A stretch of 64,000 bases of DNA from Steinernema hermaphroditum (taxonomy: Eukaryota; Nematoda; Chromadorea; Rhabditida; Steinernematidae). The stretch covers positions 18,042,001-18,106,000 of the forward strand of contig CM059625.1 of NCBI GenBank assembly GCA_030435675.1. The letters run 5' to 3'. The translations under genes were made by a program, and so were the position numbers. How positions within the stretch are numbered: the stretch's first letter is position 1; every line of letters begins with the position of its first letter. Positions 1 to 11,089 of the stretch are shown one piece after another. The notes under the pieces were generated by a model. The model was not told the origin of the DNA, made no database searches, and was given only the letters and a program-made list of their open reading frames with translations.

Positions 1-1609
1 CCTCGCAGGAGTGGAAATTATTTTTAGCGCCGTAGGCAGGGGCCCTGTCCTGCTGGAGCTTCTATTCAAAGTTTATTTTATTCTCCTGCGTCTGGGGAAT
101 CACGAGATATAAAAAAATCAGCTCTCGTTAATTTTCTGCGTTGATCCTAGCACCTTTTATGATGAAAATGAGCCTGGTTTTATCTATCCAAGAAATTCAT
201 GCCCCAACCATCGTAGTTTTTGGGGAAGTGGTCTTTTTCCACTGTTGTAATGTGCAAGGAACCTTTCTAAGACAGATAGCGGCGATTCTGTGGGTTTCAG
301 CGGCGATTCTGTGGGTTTTCAGCAGAATGACACGACAAACACGGACAAAACAAAAACCCTGAAAGAAAAACCAAAAAAATTCGAAAAAATTCTATTTTTT
401 TTTGCGTGACAGTATTTTCTTGACACCCTGTATTTCGGAGCGCAAACAGGCAAACTTACTAAACGTTTTCAAGGAACCAAATAGCCTGCCCAACTCGTTG
501 TTGGGTATTCAAATCCTAACGCAAGAACGAGTGGGACAGGCTGCTTAGCTCCAGCAATTGCTCGCTTGATTGTACGCATATTTTGTGGAGTGTACAAGTG
601 AGAAGATCAAAAGTCGATGTCGTATTCGCAGCGCATACAGCACTTCGCATTTTGCCATCTTGAGGTGAACAATGACCATAAAAGCAGAATAAATCTCCAG
701 TCTACGAACAAGTGGCCATTCACAGTAATCTCTAATGAGAGTTAACTGCACTAAAGAACACGTTGGCCGATTTTGCTCAGGAAGTGAATCTTGCCAAAAT
801 AACAGGTGTTTGCGGACTGACTCGTTTTCTAATTAACAAACAAATATATTTATTTATGAGCTATGTAGACTTTTCGTGAATAACTGACTACATCTGACTG
901 TTAGCACCATGCGATATCACATACCGCAATTCCACACGTAACAAAAAGATTACAAACGAAAAAAGAATAACTAGAAGCCTCTTGTAGAAAAAAGAAAAAA
1001 TTGCTGTCGTAAATATTCAAAACAAGCTTTTAGTAAAATGGTAACATGCCGTCATTAGCGGCTCTGATCGCTCCCAAGACGAAAATCCGCACTGGCTGGC
1101 TGCGTGCCAAACGGACTCAACCAAATCAAAACTCCACTGTCGACGGTGAGTAAACGCACGTAGTAACGGCGCACAAAGGGGAGAAGAGTGCGAGAGTGAG
1201 ACATCGACGATGTTTTATCCACCGCCTGTGGATAATGTCCGTCATCACCTCGCTACGGCTCTTGGTATCACAACGCGACCAGATAGCCGTTCGCCGTCGC
1301 CGTCTCCGTCTCCGCGTGTTGTCTATCGCTGCAGCGGCTATCGCAGACTAGCTAAGAGTAGCACACCATGGCGGGAGGGAGTTGAAGGTGTTTCATATTT
1401 ATCGGAGACGAGGCGCGTGCCCGGCGATAGGCGAGAAAAATGTCAACATATCGCTTATTTATGCCTAGGTCGTGTGTCATTTCAGCTGCCAAACGCACTT
1501 CTTCCTCTGGAACTGCCGATGTACATCGTGTCATGACTTTTGTTTCCCATCAGCTTCCGCACTAAGTCACATACGTCGATGCGATGAGAATGCTCCGCGT
1601 GCACTGATT
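1..1609. other. 5' flank, no confident gene; decayed repeat and possible UTR exon
   Basis: No convincing protein-coding exon is visible. Bases about 590-700 resemble part of the mariner-like element at 21.8-22.7 kb and look like a degenerate copy. A stretch around 1046-1145 is open and ends at a good splice donor (GTGAG at 1146), so it may be a 5' exon of the coiled-coil gene that starts at 1610. That link is inference. Confidence 0.4.
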
Positions 1610-3869
1610 ATGAGCTCAGAAGTGCGACTACACGATGCATCAAGCGTCGAAGCGCTGCTGTCTGGTATTTCGGAAACCAGCAAACCGGGTAACTTCTCGA
1701 GAGATCACCTTCTGCGTGTGCTGGCATACTTGGAAGGCGAACTTCAAGCTAAAGACATCGCTTTGAACGCTCTGAAGGTGATTTCTACTGTTTGTCATTT
1801 AAAATGCATAGAACCTTTAGGCTGAAAGAGCAAAGAGTGCTCTCTACCAAGCGAAGTATGGCCGCCTCGGAGCAAACGACCCTTTCTTGGCGTTACAACG
1901 TGATTCCGTCGTCTGTGCCGAAGAACTCGACGAAGCTGCCGTAAGCAACATGTACGAATCACAGCTTTCACAATTGGAGAAACTTATTTCTGTACAGAGA
2001 AAATGTCAGTCAAAGTCTAAGCAGGCAAGCATTCCCGCCAACCCCACACTGATCGAAATCGATCTCATTTAGGCGCTTATAGCTGCTGAACGTCGACATG
2101 CCCGAGTGATCAGAGAATTGGAGAAGGAGAAGCAACGATCTGTTGCTGACGCGGCGCATGGTGATGATCTGTGCGCACTTCTTGATAATGAACGCACAAA
2201 ATTGAAACAACAGGTTGGTTTTTAAGCTTCCGCTTGGATTGAAAATTGCACTCCTGATAGAGACGGCGCCGTGGTTGGAATTTGTTTATACTGGTGCTCA
2301 TAAACAAACCAACAAAACGGGTTTTTCAAGAGAATCGCGAATCCGTGGATTTCTGTGAAATGCAAACGTGGAGTAGCTTAGAGAATGTTCAAGAACAGTG
2401 TATTTCTTTCGATTAAGTTACGTGCGCCACGTTAGTCCACTTTTCAAACGTTTGCTACTATGACTCGCACGACAATTTTCTAATATGCTATAAAAAAAAT
2501 CAAAAATTCAGTTCTGAGTGTTAATTTCTGCTTTCAGCTCGAGTATCAAGACAAGCAATGTAAAAAACTAAAGAAAGACCTAGCCCTGGAGGCACAAAAA
2601 CTAGTGGTTGAAAAAGAAAAACACAAAAAGATTGTCCTATTCCTAATTAACGAGCGAAAGCAGATACTTCTCAAGATGCATGAACTCCGTCTCAAAAATC
2701 AAAGTAGTAAGTTGCACTTATAGTGATCCTTTGAGCACTTCTCCTCAAATTCAGACTTGTACGGACCACCTGAAGGCGGCCTGGTTGACGAGCTCCGAAA
2801 GGAAATTTTGTCTCTCCGCGAAGAACGCGATCATCTCACAGCGCAGATGAAGCACATGTCCATGGAAAATACGGGGCTAAAAGAAGTGATCAGAACACAA
2901 GAGGAAGACCTAACACTAATTCGTCAAAATATCCTGTCAAATACAAGGCAACACACCGAATCCGTAGGTTTAGATAGCGCTTGCTTCCAAGACATTTTAT
3001 TTAGCTTGCACGCGTGACCGATGATTGTGCTATAATCGCTAATAAGGGAGCAAGCACATCCGGAATTCCTTCTCATTTTATGCCGAAAACCAGCGCGTCG
3101 GTGCCTATCGAATCCAAGATACGTCTCTCAAACTCGTCCAGTTTCCCGTCGTCGATAAGAAGTAGGATATCTTCTGCTGGTGTGCCCAGTTCTCGAGGAA
3201 CGCTAGCAAACCCCAGTACTAGAACACAAGCAACATCACTTATTACAAGCGCAAACGTGCGCGCCCAATCGTCGACATCGACAATGCGGCCTTCTGGAAT
3301 ACAATCTTCTGCCATGCAGTCAGGGAAAGTATCGTCCAATCCCTCATCACCAATAAAGAAGATTCCTACACCTACGACAGCTCAACTAAGCAATCGAAAA
3401 CCACAAGCTGTACCAGTGCGAGCAGTTGGAAGTGCTAAGCCGCAACACTATGTCAAAGATCCAGAAATTGAGCAGCTTGGAGCTGTGATCGAGTCAATGG
3501 GCGCAGGTGCATCTGCACCCGCCCGGAGTCCCAGTAAGTTCAGGCCTTAATAGTGGGCGAGTAAAAAAACTGAATAGCATGAGAACTTGTTGCAGAAAAC
3601 GTAAAATATCATACGGACCAAAAAGCACTATTGCAGCTTGTGTATTAAAAAGTCAGCAACATCTTAAATTGTCTTTCGTTTCAGTGGTAACCAAGCGAAG
3701 CGCTTCACTTCCTCGCCACAGTGCGGATAATTCCCCCAGTGGATTGCCGAAATCGGTGTCCATCACAAAGGCAGCTCCAGGCAGCTCAACATTATCTCAA
3801 AAAAACGGACTACTTAAAGGATTCGGTGTTGGCCGCTCGCTAGCTGACAAATCTCGCGCAAACAGTTAG
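1610..3869 (+). CDS. CTTNBP2 / CTTNBP2NL-like cortactin-binding coiled-coil protein
   Basis: Seven exons give about 534 aa: 1610-1777, 1821-2024, 2073-2213, 2538-2706, 2755-2963, 3005-3533, 3685-3869; all phases agree. The N-terminal region (LAYLEGELQAKDIALNALK, then KYGRLGANDPFLALQRD, then AERRHARVIRELEKEKQR) matches the conserved CortBP2 N-terminal domain, followed by coiled coil to about residue 260. The rest is Ser/Thr/Pro-rich and low in structure. Members of this family bind cortactin and striatin/STRIPAK components and act at the cortical actin cytoskeleton; that role is transferred by homology. The chosen start is the ATG at 1610, just before the family homology begins; the frame is open further upstream. 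Intron 2 (2025-2072) begins with GC rather than GT. The protein lacks the ankyrin repeats of vertebrate CTTNBP2, so CTTNBP2NL is the nearer analogue. Confidence 0.85.
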
Positions 3870-4747
3870 TGCTGAGACGTCTTGTGCCTACTATTTATGA
3901 ACTCGCTCACAACTATCCGTTCCCAAATGTTCCAATTACGGTGTGGTTCTTCATCTCACTCTTATCAGCATAATTTATCTATTTTCACATTCGCTCATTT
4001 TGATTGTGTCATTGCAGTCACCACTGTACGGTTACTCGTAAACAAAAAAAAAATGTCTGATCCGTTTCTCCCATTCTCCGACATATTTGTGTACAACAAC
4101 ATGATAGCTATTACATGTTATCGCCTCTGTCGTGTGCTTGATATTTGAGGAATGGGCCCACAACTTATGACTTAATGTATCTAAGTACTGAAGCATTTTT
4201 AAATTTTAAATGTTCTAACAAAAAATATCAAGGAAATTATGATGATTTGAACAGGGTCCTGGTTCGTTATAACTTTGTTCGATCTCACGATTTATTTTAG
4301 TTTCATGGTGCTCTACAATGTATCAAAGGTTAATCGGTACATCATGTGCTACAAAGCACGAGACGGCTTTTTTGTTGCCAGTTGAACACGCTCGACATAA
4401 AAAACGATTGACACTCTCTGCTACATGATAAAAGTTTATTTATTCAATTTAATTTATTTCAATTTTTGATGAGGAACAATCATGTACAAACACTTGATCT
4501 TGCGCTTTAGAAGAGATTGAGTCCAACGTTGAGTGCGAATATTTTGTTCCACTTCACGTTAGATGGGACGGCTCGCGTGTGACGACGGTAAATTGGCCGC
4601 AGGCTGGCTTCTTCATTTGCCACAAGGTCCTGCCAGTCACCCCTTCGCGCACAAAGCACAATCTGAAAAAGCGCATCAAATCATATCCGTTCACATTCTA
4701 TGCCTCTGCATTTTTCACTGACATTTCTAACTTCTTTTATGGAAATT
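3870..4747. other. intergenic, nothing recognised
   Basis: Region between a + strand gene and a - strand gene (convergent ends). The open frames here are short and have no recognisable content. Confidence 0.5.
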
Positions 4748-5584
4748 TTAGTCAACCCTGAACACATAATGGCTCATGAGCAACAATACCTTAGAGGGCT
4801 TGAATTCTGCTATGTAGTGCTTTAGAAGAGCGTGAGCAGTCTGAACGTCTTCGGCATACACACCCATGATGTTATCGCCACGAGCGACTAAATATCCTGT
4901 AACGCCATTGCCGCGGTCTGCCGATAGCACTGTGCAAGTTCCGAAGAGGAAGGTGAGGTAATCGCTTCGGTTGAGGGGACTTAATGTGCCGTCAAAATCA
5001 ACGACGTTGTCCTCCGCATGTTCTCCCTTAACCACCTTTATTTGAGATCCTGAAATCCGTTGAGGTGAACATAAATAGAGGGAACTCGGTCTTATGGAAT
5101 CAAATTTTGTAATAATGGGACGCGCGCTCCTAGAGGGGTGCGCCATTTGAGGTCAACCGGGAGTTCGATTTTTCGACACAAAAGCGTAAAACGGGGTCAG
5201 CGCACGTAAGTGGATTAGTGTGTTCCGAGCATGGGCAATCCTTGGGGAAATAGTTATAGTGGTATTATGAACGCGGTATTGTAGAACAGCGAAAGATCAC
5301 GGACCTGAACAAAGGCTGAGTAGCGTGGCAGCCTTGACGGCGGGCATTGTTAACTGAAAGAATTGAAATTTGTCGGTAACTATGAAGCCGACGTGATCGC
5401 GCCAAAGAGCGTTCGACGCCGAATCAAAGAGGTCGATGGTCACGTTCTTCTTCAGTTCGAGATTCGTTCGACCGAGAACACCCTCAGCAAGGAGATCCAT
5501 GAGATGCTCAGCGGCAGTGCGGGCTTCGGCAACATGGTGTGCTTGGGCATATAGAGGTAGGAGACGGCGATCTTCAGCCTCATC
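4748..5584 (-). CDS. GNAT-type N-acetyltransferase, C-terminal part (5' exons not found)
   Basis: Two exons are clear: 5584-5305 and 5049-4748, joined with matching phase across a 255-bp intron. They encode about 194 residues. The first contains a GNAT-like segment, NVTIDLFDSASNALWRDHVGF, interpretable as the strand and 'xxGF' turn that closes the acetyl-CoA-binding domain. The second contains DFDGTLSPLNRSDYLTFLF, GVTGYLVAR and VYAEDVQTAHALLKHY, which resembles the C-terminal domain of the nematode-rich Acetyltransf_18 (DUF1248) group. The exon begins after the acceptor at 5585-5586 with no in-frame ATG, so N-terminal exons carrying the acetyl-CoA loop must lie upstream, and I could not find them between 5.6 and 6.4 kb. 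The gene may be partly degenerate or have a distant first exon. Substrate unknown. Confidence 0.55.
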
Positions 5585-6428
5585 CTGCAAATAATAGATA
5601 GCAGGCATTTGCTCAGCATTTGCTCGTATTATGCCAGCTGGAAATTGTATCACAGGAAACTTTTTATGATACCCCTATCTCTGCTCAATTTTAACAGTGA
5701 CGATTTTCAATGGACACTAAGAACCAAGAGCACGGTTCAGGATTACATTATTCGGAACGTCATTAATTATTCTGCTCGGTTTTCTCTGCCCTACGAATTA
5801 TGAATAGACTATCGGAACTATAAAACTTCCATGATTTGTTTATTTCACTTAGCCGTCCTAGTTATCTCGCAGTGGTAATAGCGGATACCCCGTTTCATTC
5901 TTTTGTTGTCTACTTTATAACTACTATTCAGTATTTAATCACGTGATTGTCGGAACTTTTGCTATGCCACGGCCCTTATTATTAATGGTGATGTATCGCT
6001 TAATTACGGACGGACCCCCCGTGCACTCGTCGTCGATCGCCGACCGAGAAGTCCTTTCCTAATATGACTGCAACGCAAAAGTGAAAGTATAGAAAGTATC
6101 AGCGATGTTGAATTTGCGTTCGGGAAAACGAAGAGACCGTCGTGTGCATTCTTACAACGCTACGACCCGTCCTCTGACCTCCTATGCCTTACGATAGAGA
6201 GTCGTCCGCTCATGGTGTTGGTCACAATGGTAGCAAGTCTGCAGCTAATTTCTCAACCTGCGTTCTACGTTTTGCTCTTTCTTTTGCGAGTGTACGGATT
6301 CACCGTACGCGAAGCACCTGAGACTGAATCAAATTGTACGACGGCCGTAACCGCATTCTTCCCACTGTCGGACTTTCCTTGGAAAACTGGTTTTTTCAGT
6401 CTGTGTAAGCAGGCGCAGGTTGGAAGAA
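5585..6428. other. intergenic, nothing recognised
   Basis: No exon is supported here. Missing N-terminal exons of the neighbouring acetyltransferase would be expected on the - strand, but none were recognised. Confidence 0.4.
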
Positions 6429-6858
6429 CTAGAGGCAGACCTTAGCGGCGCGGGCGCTTCCGGTGACGACATGAAGGACGTCATTATAAGTGCAATCATA
6501 CAGGGCGCACTGCAGACGTTCTTGACCTGTCATTTTCGCCAACCATATTGACTTACCTCAATAGTAATCAACTTCAATTTGTATGCGTCTTGCTCGTCTT
6601 TCTGGTCGACTTTCATGGCCTTCTCGCTCAAACCATCAAGCGCCTTGTTAACAATACAGTAGGCCTGAGTATTGGAGTACTTGATGAGGGCGGCGATGGC
6701 GGCTGGCTTGCCTACAGTAGAAAAGGCTGATAAGAACAGATATCTCACAGACGTTTCCCACCATCATATCCGTCGATGCTGGCCACGGTAGTAGCCGGCA
6801 CAGATGCCAAGTCGATATTGAGTTCATTGATTTTCGAGTTGCTCAGGAGGGTTGACAT
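6429..6858 (-). CDS. uncharacterised 110-aa protein, three exons
   Basis: Exons 6858-6762, 6711-6557 and 6509-6429 join with consistent phase across introns of 50 and 47 bp and end at TAG. The product starts MSTLLSNSKINELNIDLAS, passes through KPAAIAALIKYSNTQAYCIV and NKALDGLSEKAMKVDQKDEQ, and ends TGSARAAKVCL. The composition is protein-like and predominantly helical, with no signal peptide or membrane segment. An acceptor (TTTTTCAG) lies about 20 bp before the ATG, typical of a trans-spliced first exon. I do not recognise the family. Because three short exons fit with no stop and clean splice sites, I believe the gene is real, but the function is unknown. Confidence 0.55.
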
Positions 6859-9800
6859 ACTGCACTCTTTGGGATCTGAAAAATGTGCGTGACAGAGCAA
6901 ATACAATACAGTTGTTTGAGTGGCGTTGACGACGAGGGTTTATATGGCATCCGAAGGAGCAAAGAAGCCCACACCGGTTCCGCTGTCGTCACGGATCGTA
7001 AATTCATGCCTATAGCACTAATCGGACCAGTCAAACAAGATTGCGGCTGAGCTAATTTGAACCAGACTTTTTTTTGAAGAACCTGGTTCCTGGCGCAAAA
7101 AAAAAGTTGCCTATTCGATACGAACTGCATAGTTAACAACGTCACACAGAACACCGCAGAATCAAGTCGGTTGATGCGCATGATGGCATATGTGGCACCT
7201 CGGTCGAACGGGCAAATCCCTGCGGCGCGCGGTCGTCCTACTATGTACCACAAGTTACTGCAATACATGGACAGTGGAGACTGCGAGAGGTCGGCAAGCG
7301 CTTGGGGTGATATTCGCTTCAAATGACCCGTACTCAACGATAAACCCACAAGTTGGCTGAAGAGGAGGAACGTGTTCGGTAAGATGGAGGACCGACCAGT
7401 GATTTGAAGAGGATGTGGGAATGGAAGGATAAAGACGGTATTCGCACGCCGCTCGAGGCTCCTGCACGAGAATAACCGCAATCGAAGATGACGCGCGCTG
7501 TGTGTCCGGGATTCGAGCGACGACGAACGCTCCGCCCGCCTGGCATCTGTACGCAATCCGCCCGCCCAACTTCCATCAGAGCGCACAGGAAGAACAAGCG
7601 TACCTGTCCTCACGACTGATACCTGTCTGAACAACCGATCGCAACACCAATTTTCGTCACAGCGAAAAAGGAGGGCCATTAGGCGCGCGAGGCAAAAACA
7701 TGCGTAACACATTCAAGGGCAGGATATAAGTTGTTGAAAAGGATGTCTTTACCAGAAACCAGTTGTCGGTGTATGGTCATCGCCCAGGCAAACACAATTG
7801 ACATTTTAATTGTCGCCCATCTTGCGCATCGATGATGTCTTCGCCGAGCTCAAGCCCTCCGGCGGTGCTATGTCTCTGGAAAAAGAAAGGAACGGGTATA
7901 TAAAAAAGCCCATCTCTCTCTGAATAATTGGCGCTCGAAGACCAAAGTTCGTCGTTGTTGCGCAGAGGATTGTTCGCTGATAAACGTCCAGGTATTCTGC
8001 GTCACTTTTGCTGCTCTTCTTCCTTTTGTTCTAGACGTTTGGAACTGACTCCTTCGTAGACGACCGTCATCGAAAGACCGTCCCCGCACTCAAAGAAGAA
8101 GAAGAGACTGTCGCGGCAAAACGTAATTGCTGCCCACAATGCACTTTACAATATGGCTGTCGTGATAACTTCTTGCCTTGCCTCTTGGTACCCGTGGTGA
8201 ACGGTATCTTCTCCTCGACTACATCTTTTCCTCGTTACCTACTGATGCGTAATGGATTTAATGACAGAGGAGTGACCACGACACGTATCGACGGCGATCC
8301 TCTGATTGGTATCGTGTTACTGCAGCGTCGACTGTACAATCCGCCGAGATCATCATATCTGCGAGAAGTAACAAATTTGATGTTTTCGTCCACTTCTGTG
8401 TGAGTAGTGGTCAGTGACGAACCAGTCGTCCCCAATTACTACGAGTCGAGGAGATAGTTGACCGTCACCGATTTTCGGGGATAGAAGATTTAGGCGCTGC
8501 ACACAGTCACGTGCCGCACAGAGTCATACATCATTGCGAACGTTTCTTCTTCTTTCCCATGCTGTTGCCGCTGATACAATTACGGTAAGTGGGACACTGA
8601 ATCGATGGATATTTCTACCGAACGCGTTCGGCGCACACGGAACAGTAAAAAGAGAAAGAAACGTGGTGATACATCGAGGAGAAGGACTCGTAGGTGCGGC
8701 TACAATCTAGGACAATGGTTCCGAAGACATTCTGTACATACAAAATGATCCACTGCGTAGCATTTGAGCCGAGATTGGTCCGTAACGTTGCAGTAAAATT
8801 GAATTGAATTTATTTGCAATATTATGTTTTCCATAAAAGTGCACCATAATGTTGCAGCGTAATCAATAAAGAGGTCAATTTATCGTCGAAAAAAAGTTTC
8901 CGCAATGGGTGAGATCGTCGCAACATAACTGGAATTGTTTCGATCATGAGTGACGGCTTAGTTGTATCGCTTGTTGGGGTCCAGTTGTGTCTGGGTTATC
9001 GAAAGCCCTACTTATGGCAAGTACCGACTGTGTAATTTTTGTACGACTGTGTAATTTTGTGAAGCTCTGCAAGTTTTGTAAAAAAGACAAGCGCCTGTCG
9101 CATAGTTGTATGCTGTTCCGTTTCTCGCTTTGTTCATGTTTCTTTCATAGGTTTCGTGGCTAACCGCGAAGAACGTTAGAATTGTATGGTTAATTACGTC
9201 ACAAACATCCCGAACTTTTGACGCCGTGAACCAATTGAAAAGCGACACCCTTTCACATAATTGTGACGCATTGATCGAACAACACATTTTTTACATTTCA
9301 TTCATTAAAATTCCTTTTTCTGAACATGTGGGAAAACTGAGCACATATAGCCTCCCACTGTTTTTGCTTGAAACCTGCTAATTCATTCGGTAACAGATGT
9401 TGCTAGATCGCCGTGCACTGCTAAACGGCGAACAAACATAAACTGTGCTTTGATCGTGGACTTCGTTTTTATAATGAAGTGATCATTTTTCGAGGATTAA
9501 TTACTAGACATTACTCATGTGACAGCAAGCTGTTGACCGTCTAAAATGGTGCACATATTCTGTCACTACAAAGTCATTGTTGCCGTCAGCGAAAGTGACG
9601 CAAGTACGAATTCGCTAACTGAAACGTTTTCCTTAGTGAGGTCACATTGCAACATACAAAACCGGCTCAAAATGGTCTTCGCGTGCATAGAGGTCATTCT
9701 CAAGAGCTGTCGTTATTTACGTCATTTAAAGTGTCTCACTTACGGCTTAAGCGGAAGTCAAAAATGATGTGTGGGCTGCGCCGGTCAAACTCGTTCACCT

Positions 9801-10130
9801 TCGTCGTTGACCTTAACGAACTTTAAGAACCTACTCGGTAATTGTGGAAAAGCAGAAGCGCAACAACGATGTCCAAAAAAACAAACGAACAATAGCGCGC
9901 AATCTATTTAGAACAACCGAACGTCTTTTTTGACCAGGTTACGTCAAAATATCCACAATATAACGAACTTTGAGTCCTGCTTTATTCCATCACTCTTTGT
10001 ACATTGATAACGCTTAGACAATAGAACTATTCACGAGCATCATCAACAAATAGCTCATCTACCCTAATCCACAAAGAACAGATGGATCACAGCCCGTAGT
10101 GTGTTTGTGTCTTTGATTTGCATCCTGTTT
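6859..10130. other. gene-poor stretch with one long uninterpreted ORF
   Basis: No recognisable gene. The - strand frame at 6843-7712 stays open for 289 codons, in the most G+C-rich part of this interval, but its translation is Arg/Ser/Leu/Cys-rich and matches no family I know. A TATA-like run lies near 7893-7903. From about 8.4 to 9.9 kb nothing stands out. Confidence 0.4.
9981..9986 (-). terminator. poly(A) signal AATAAA for the OXLD1-like gene
   Basis: Reverse complement reads AATAAA about 145 nt beyond the stop codon of the - strand gene ending at 10131. Confidence 0.4.
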
Positions 10131-10442
10131 TCACTGTTTTCTTCTTAGCTCCATGAGAAGATAGGTTCGTAAATTGACGTCCTCAACTTTGTCCTCGATG
10201 ATTCTGCGCGCTTCCTCTGCGCCCCCCTTATCGAAGAATTCCATCAGCTCATCAGCGTAGTCTATCCATACACAGTTCGCGCATCCTCGACCACAGCATT
10301 CCTCCGGAAAGGGAGCATCTGGCGGTTGTTTAGGTTTCGAACATATCGCAGATGATGATACCGTCCTGGTTTCGCCTACAGGAGCGCCCTTCGTCGCGAA
10401 TTGGCGCATCAGCTGAAGCACCATTCGCAACGTGAGACGCAT
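10131..10442 (-). CDS. OXLD1-like (oxidoreductase-like N-terminal domain) mitochondrial protein
   Basis: Single coding exon of 103 aa. The core PPDAPFPEECCGRGCANCVW followed by IDYADELMEFF is the signature of the Oxidored-like domain (Cys-rich CCxxGCxxCVW). The downstream part (KVEDVNLRTYLLMELR) matches the C-terminus of OXLD1 proteins. The N-terminus, MRLTLRMVLQLMRQFATKG, is basic and hydrophobic without acids, as expected for a mitochondrial targeting sequence. The ATG at 10442 was chosen because an acceptor (TTTTTCAG) lies 5 bp upstream, consistent with a trans-spliced or short 5' UTR exon; reading further upstream would pass through that acceptor. Biochemical function of the family is poorly known. 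Confidence 0.8.
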   Translation of the reverse strand: MRLTLRMVLQLMRQFATKGAPVGETRTVSSSAICSKPKQPPDAPFPEECCGRGCANCVWIDYADELMEFFDKGGAEEARRIIEDKVEDVNLRTYLLMELRRKQ

Positions 10443-11089
10443 CAAATCTGAAAAAGTGAAGTTACTGCGATCGTGATTAGTATAACGTCGTGGCATGTGT
10501 TAATTAGAATAGATTAATGCATTGAGCAACTCGGTCATGCTTGCTGTGATTAGGTAGAAGACTAAATGTTTACAATAAACAAAAACATATAGGAAACCAT
10601 GTGAAAATTTATAGCTACTTTTGTGTACAGGAACAAACATCAGTTCAATATTGCAACGCCCATCCCTCAGAACTGGAAGTTGATCAACAATAACAAAACT
10701 CGAGCGGTTAAGCAAAATAAAGAGTTTTGTTCTGAACGGTACAGATGTCTCGTCATCTACGTGCGAACAACAGTAAAGCCTTTATTATAAAGAGCTGAGC
10801 TTAAGTCAATATACATACACATTCATTGGACGTTGAGATTGCAAAGATGGGCATAAACAACAATCGGAGAGATGATGATTCGATTATGCGGAAGCTTTGT
10901 ACATTACAAGTGGAAGTACGATCATCCTTATGTGGGGAAATAAAACGAGATTGCAACACAAATGAGTGCCCGACATGTAAATATGAGTATAAGCATGTGG
11001 AGAGTAGTTAAATCAAAGGCATAGAACCCGAAAAACGAAGAGCGACAATACAAGTAACAAACCATTACCGAAAAAGATCACAGATAATG
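10443..11089. other. intergenic, nothing recognised
   Basis: About 650 bp between two - strand genes. No exon, repeat or regulatory element could be assigned. Confidence 0.5.

Noticed and set aside
10443..10496. N-terminal extension MPRRYTNHDRSNF of the OXLD1-like protein
   Set aside because: The frame passes through a strong splice acceptor (ACTTTTTCAG) immediately before the chosen ATG, and the extension spoils the mitochondrial leader.
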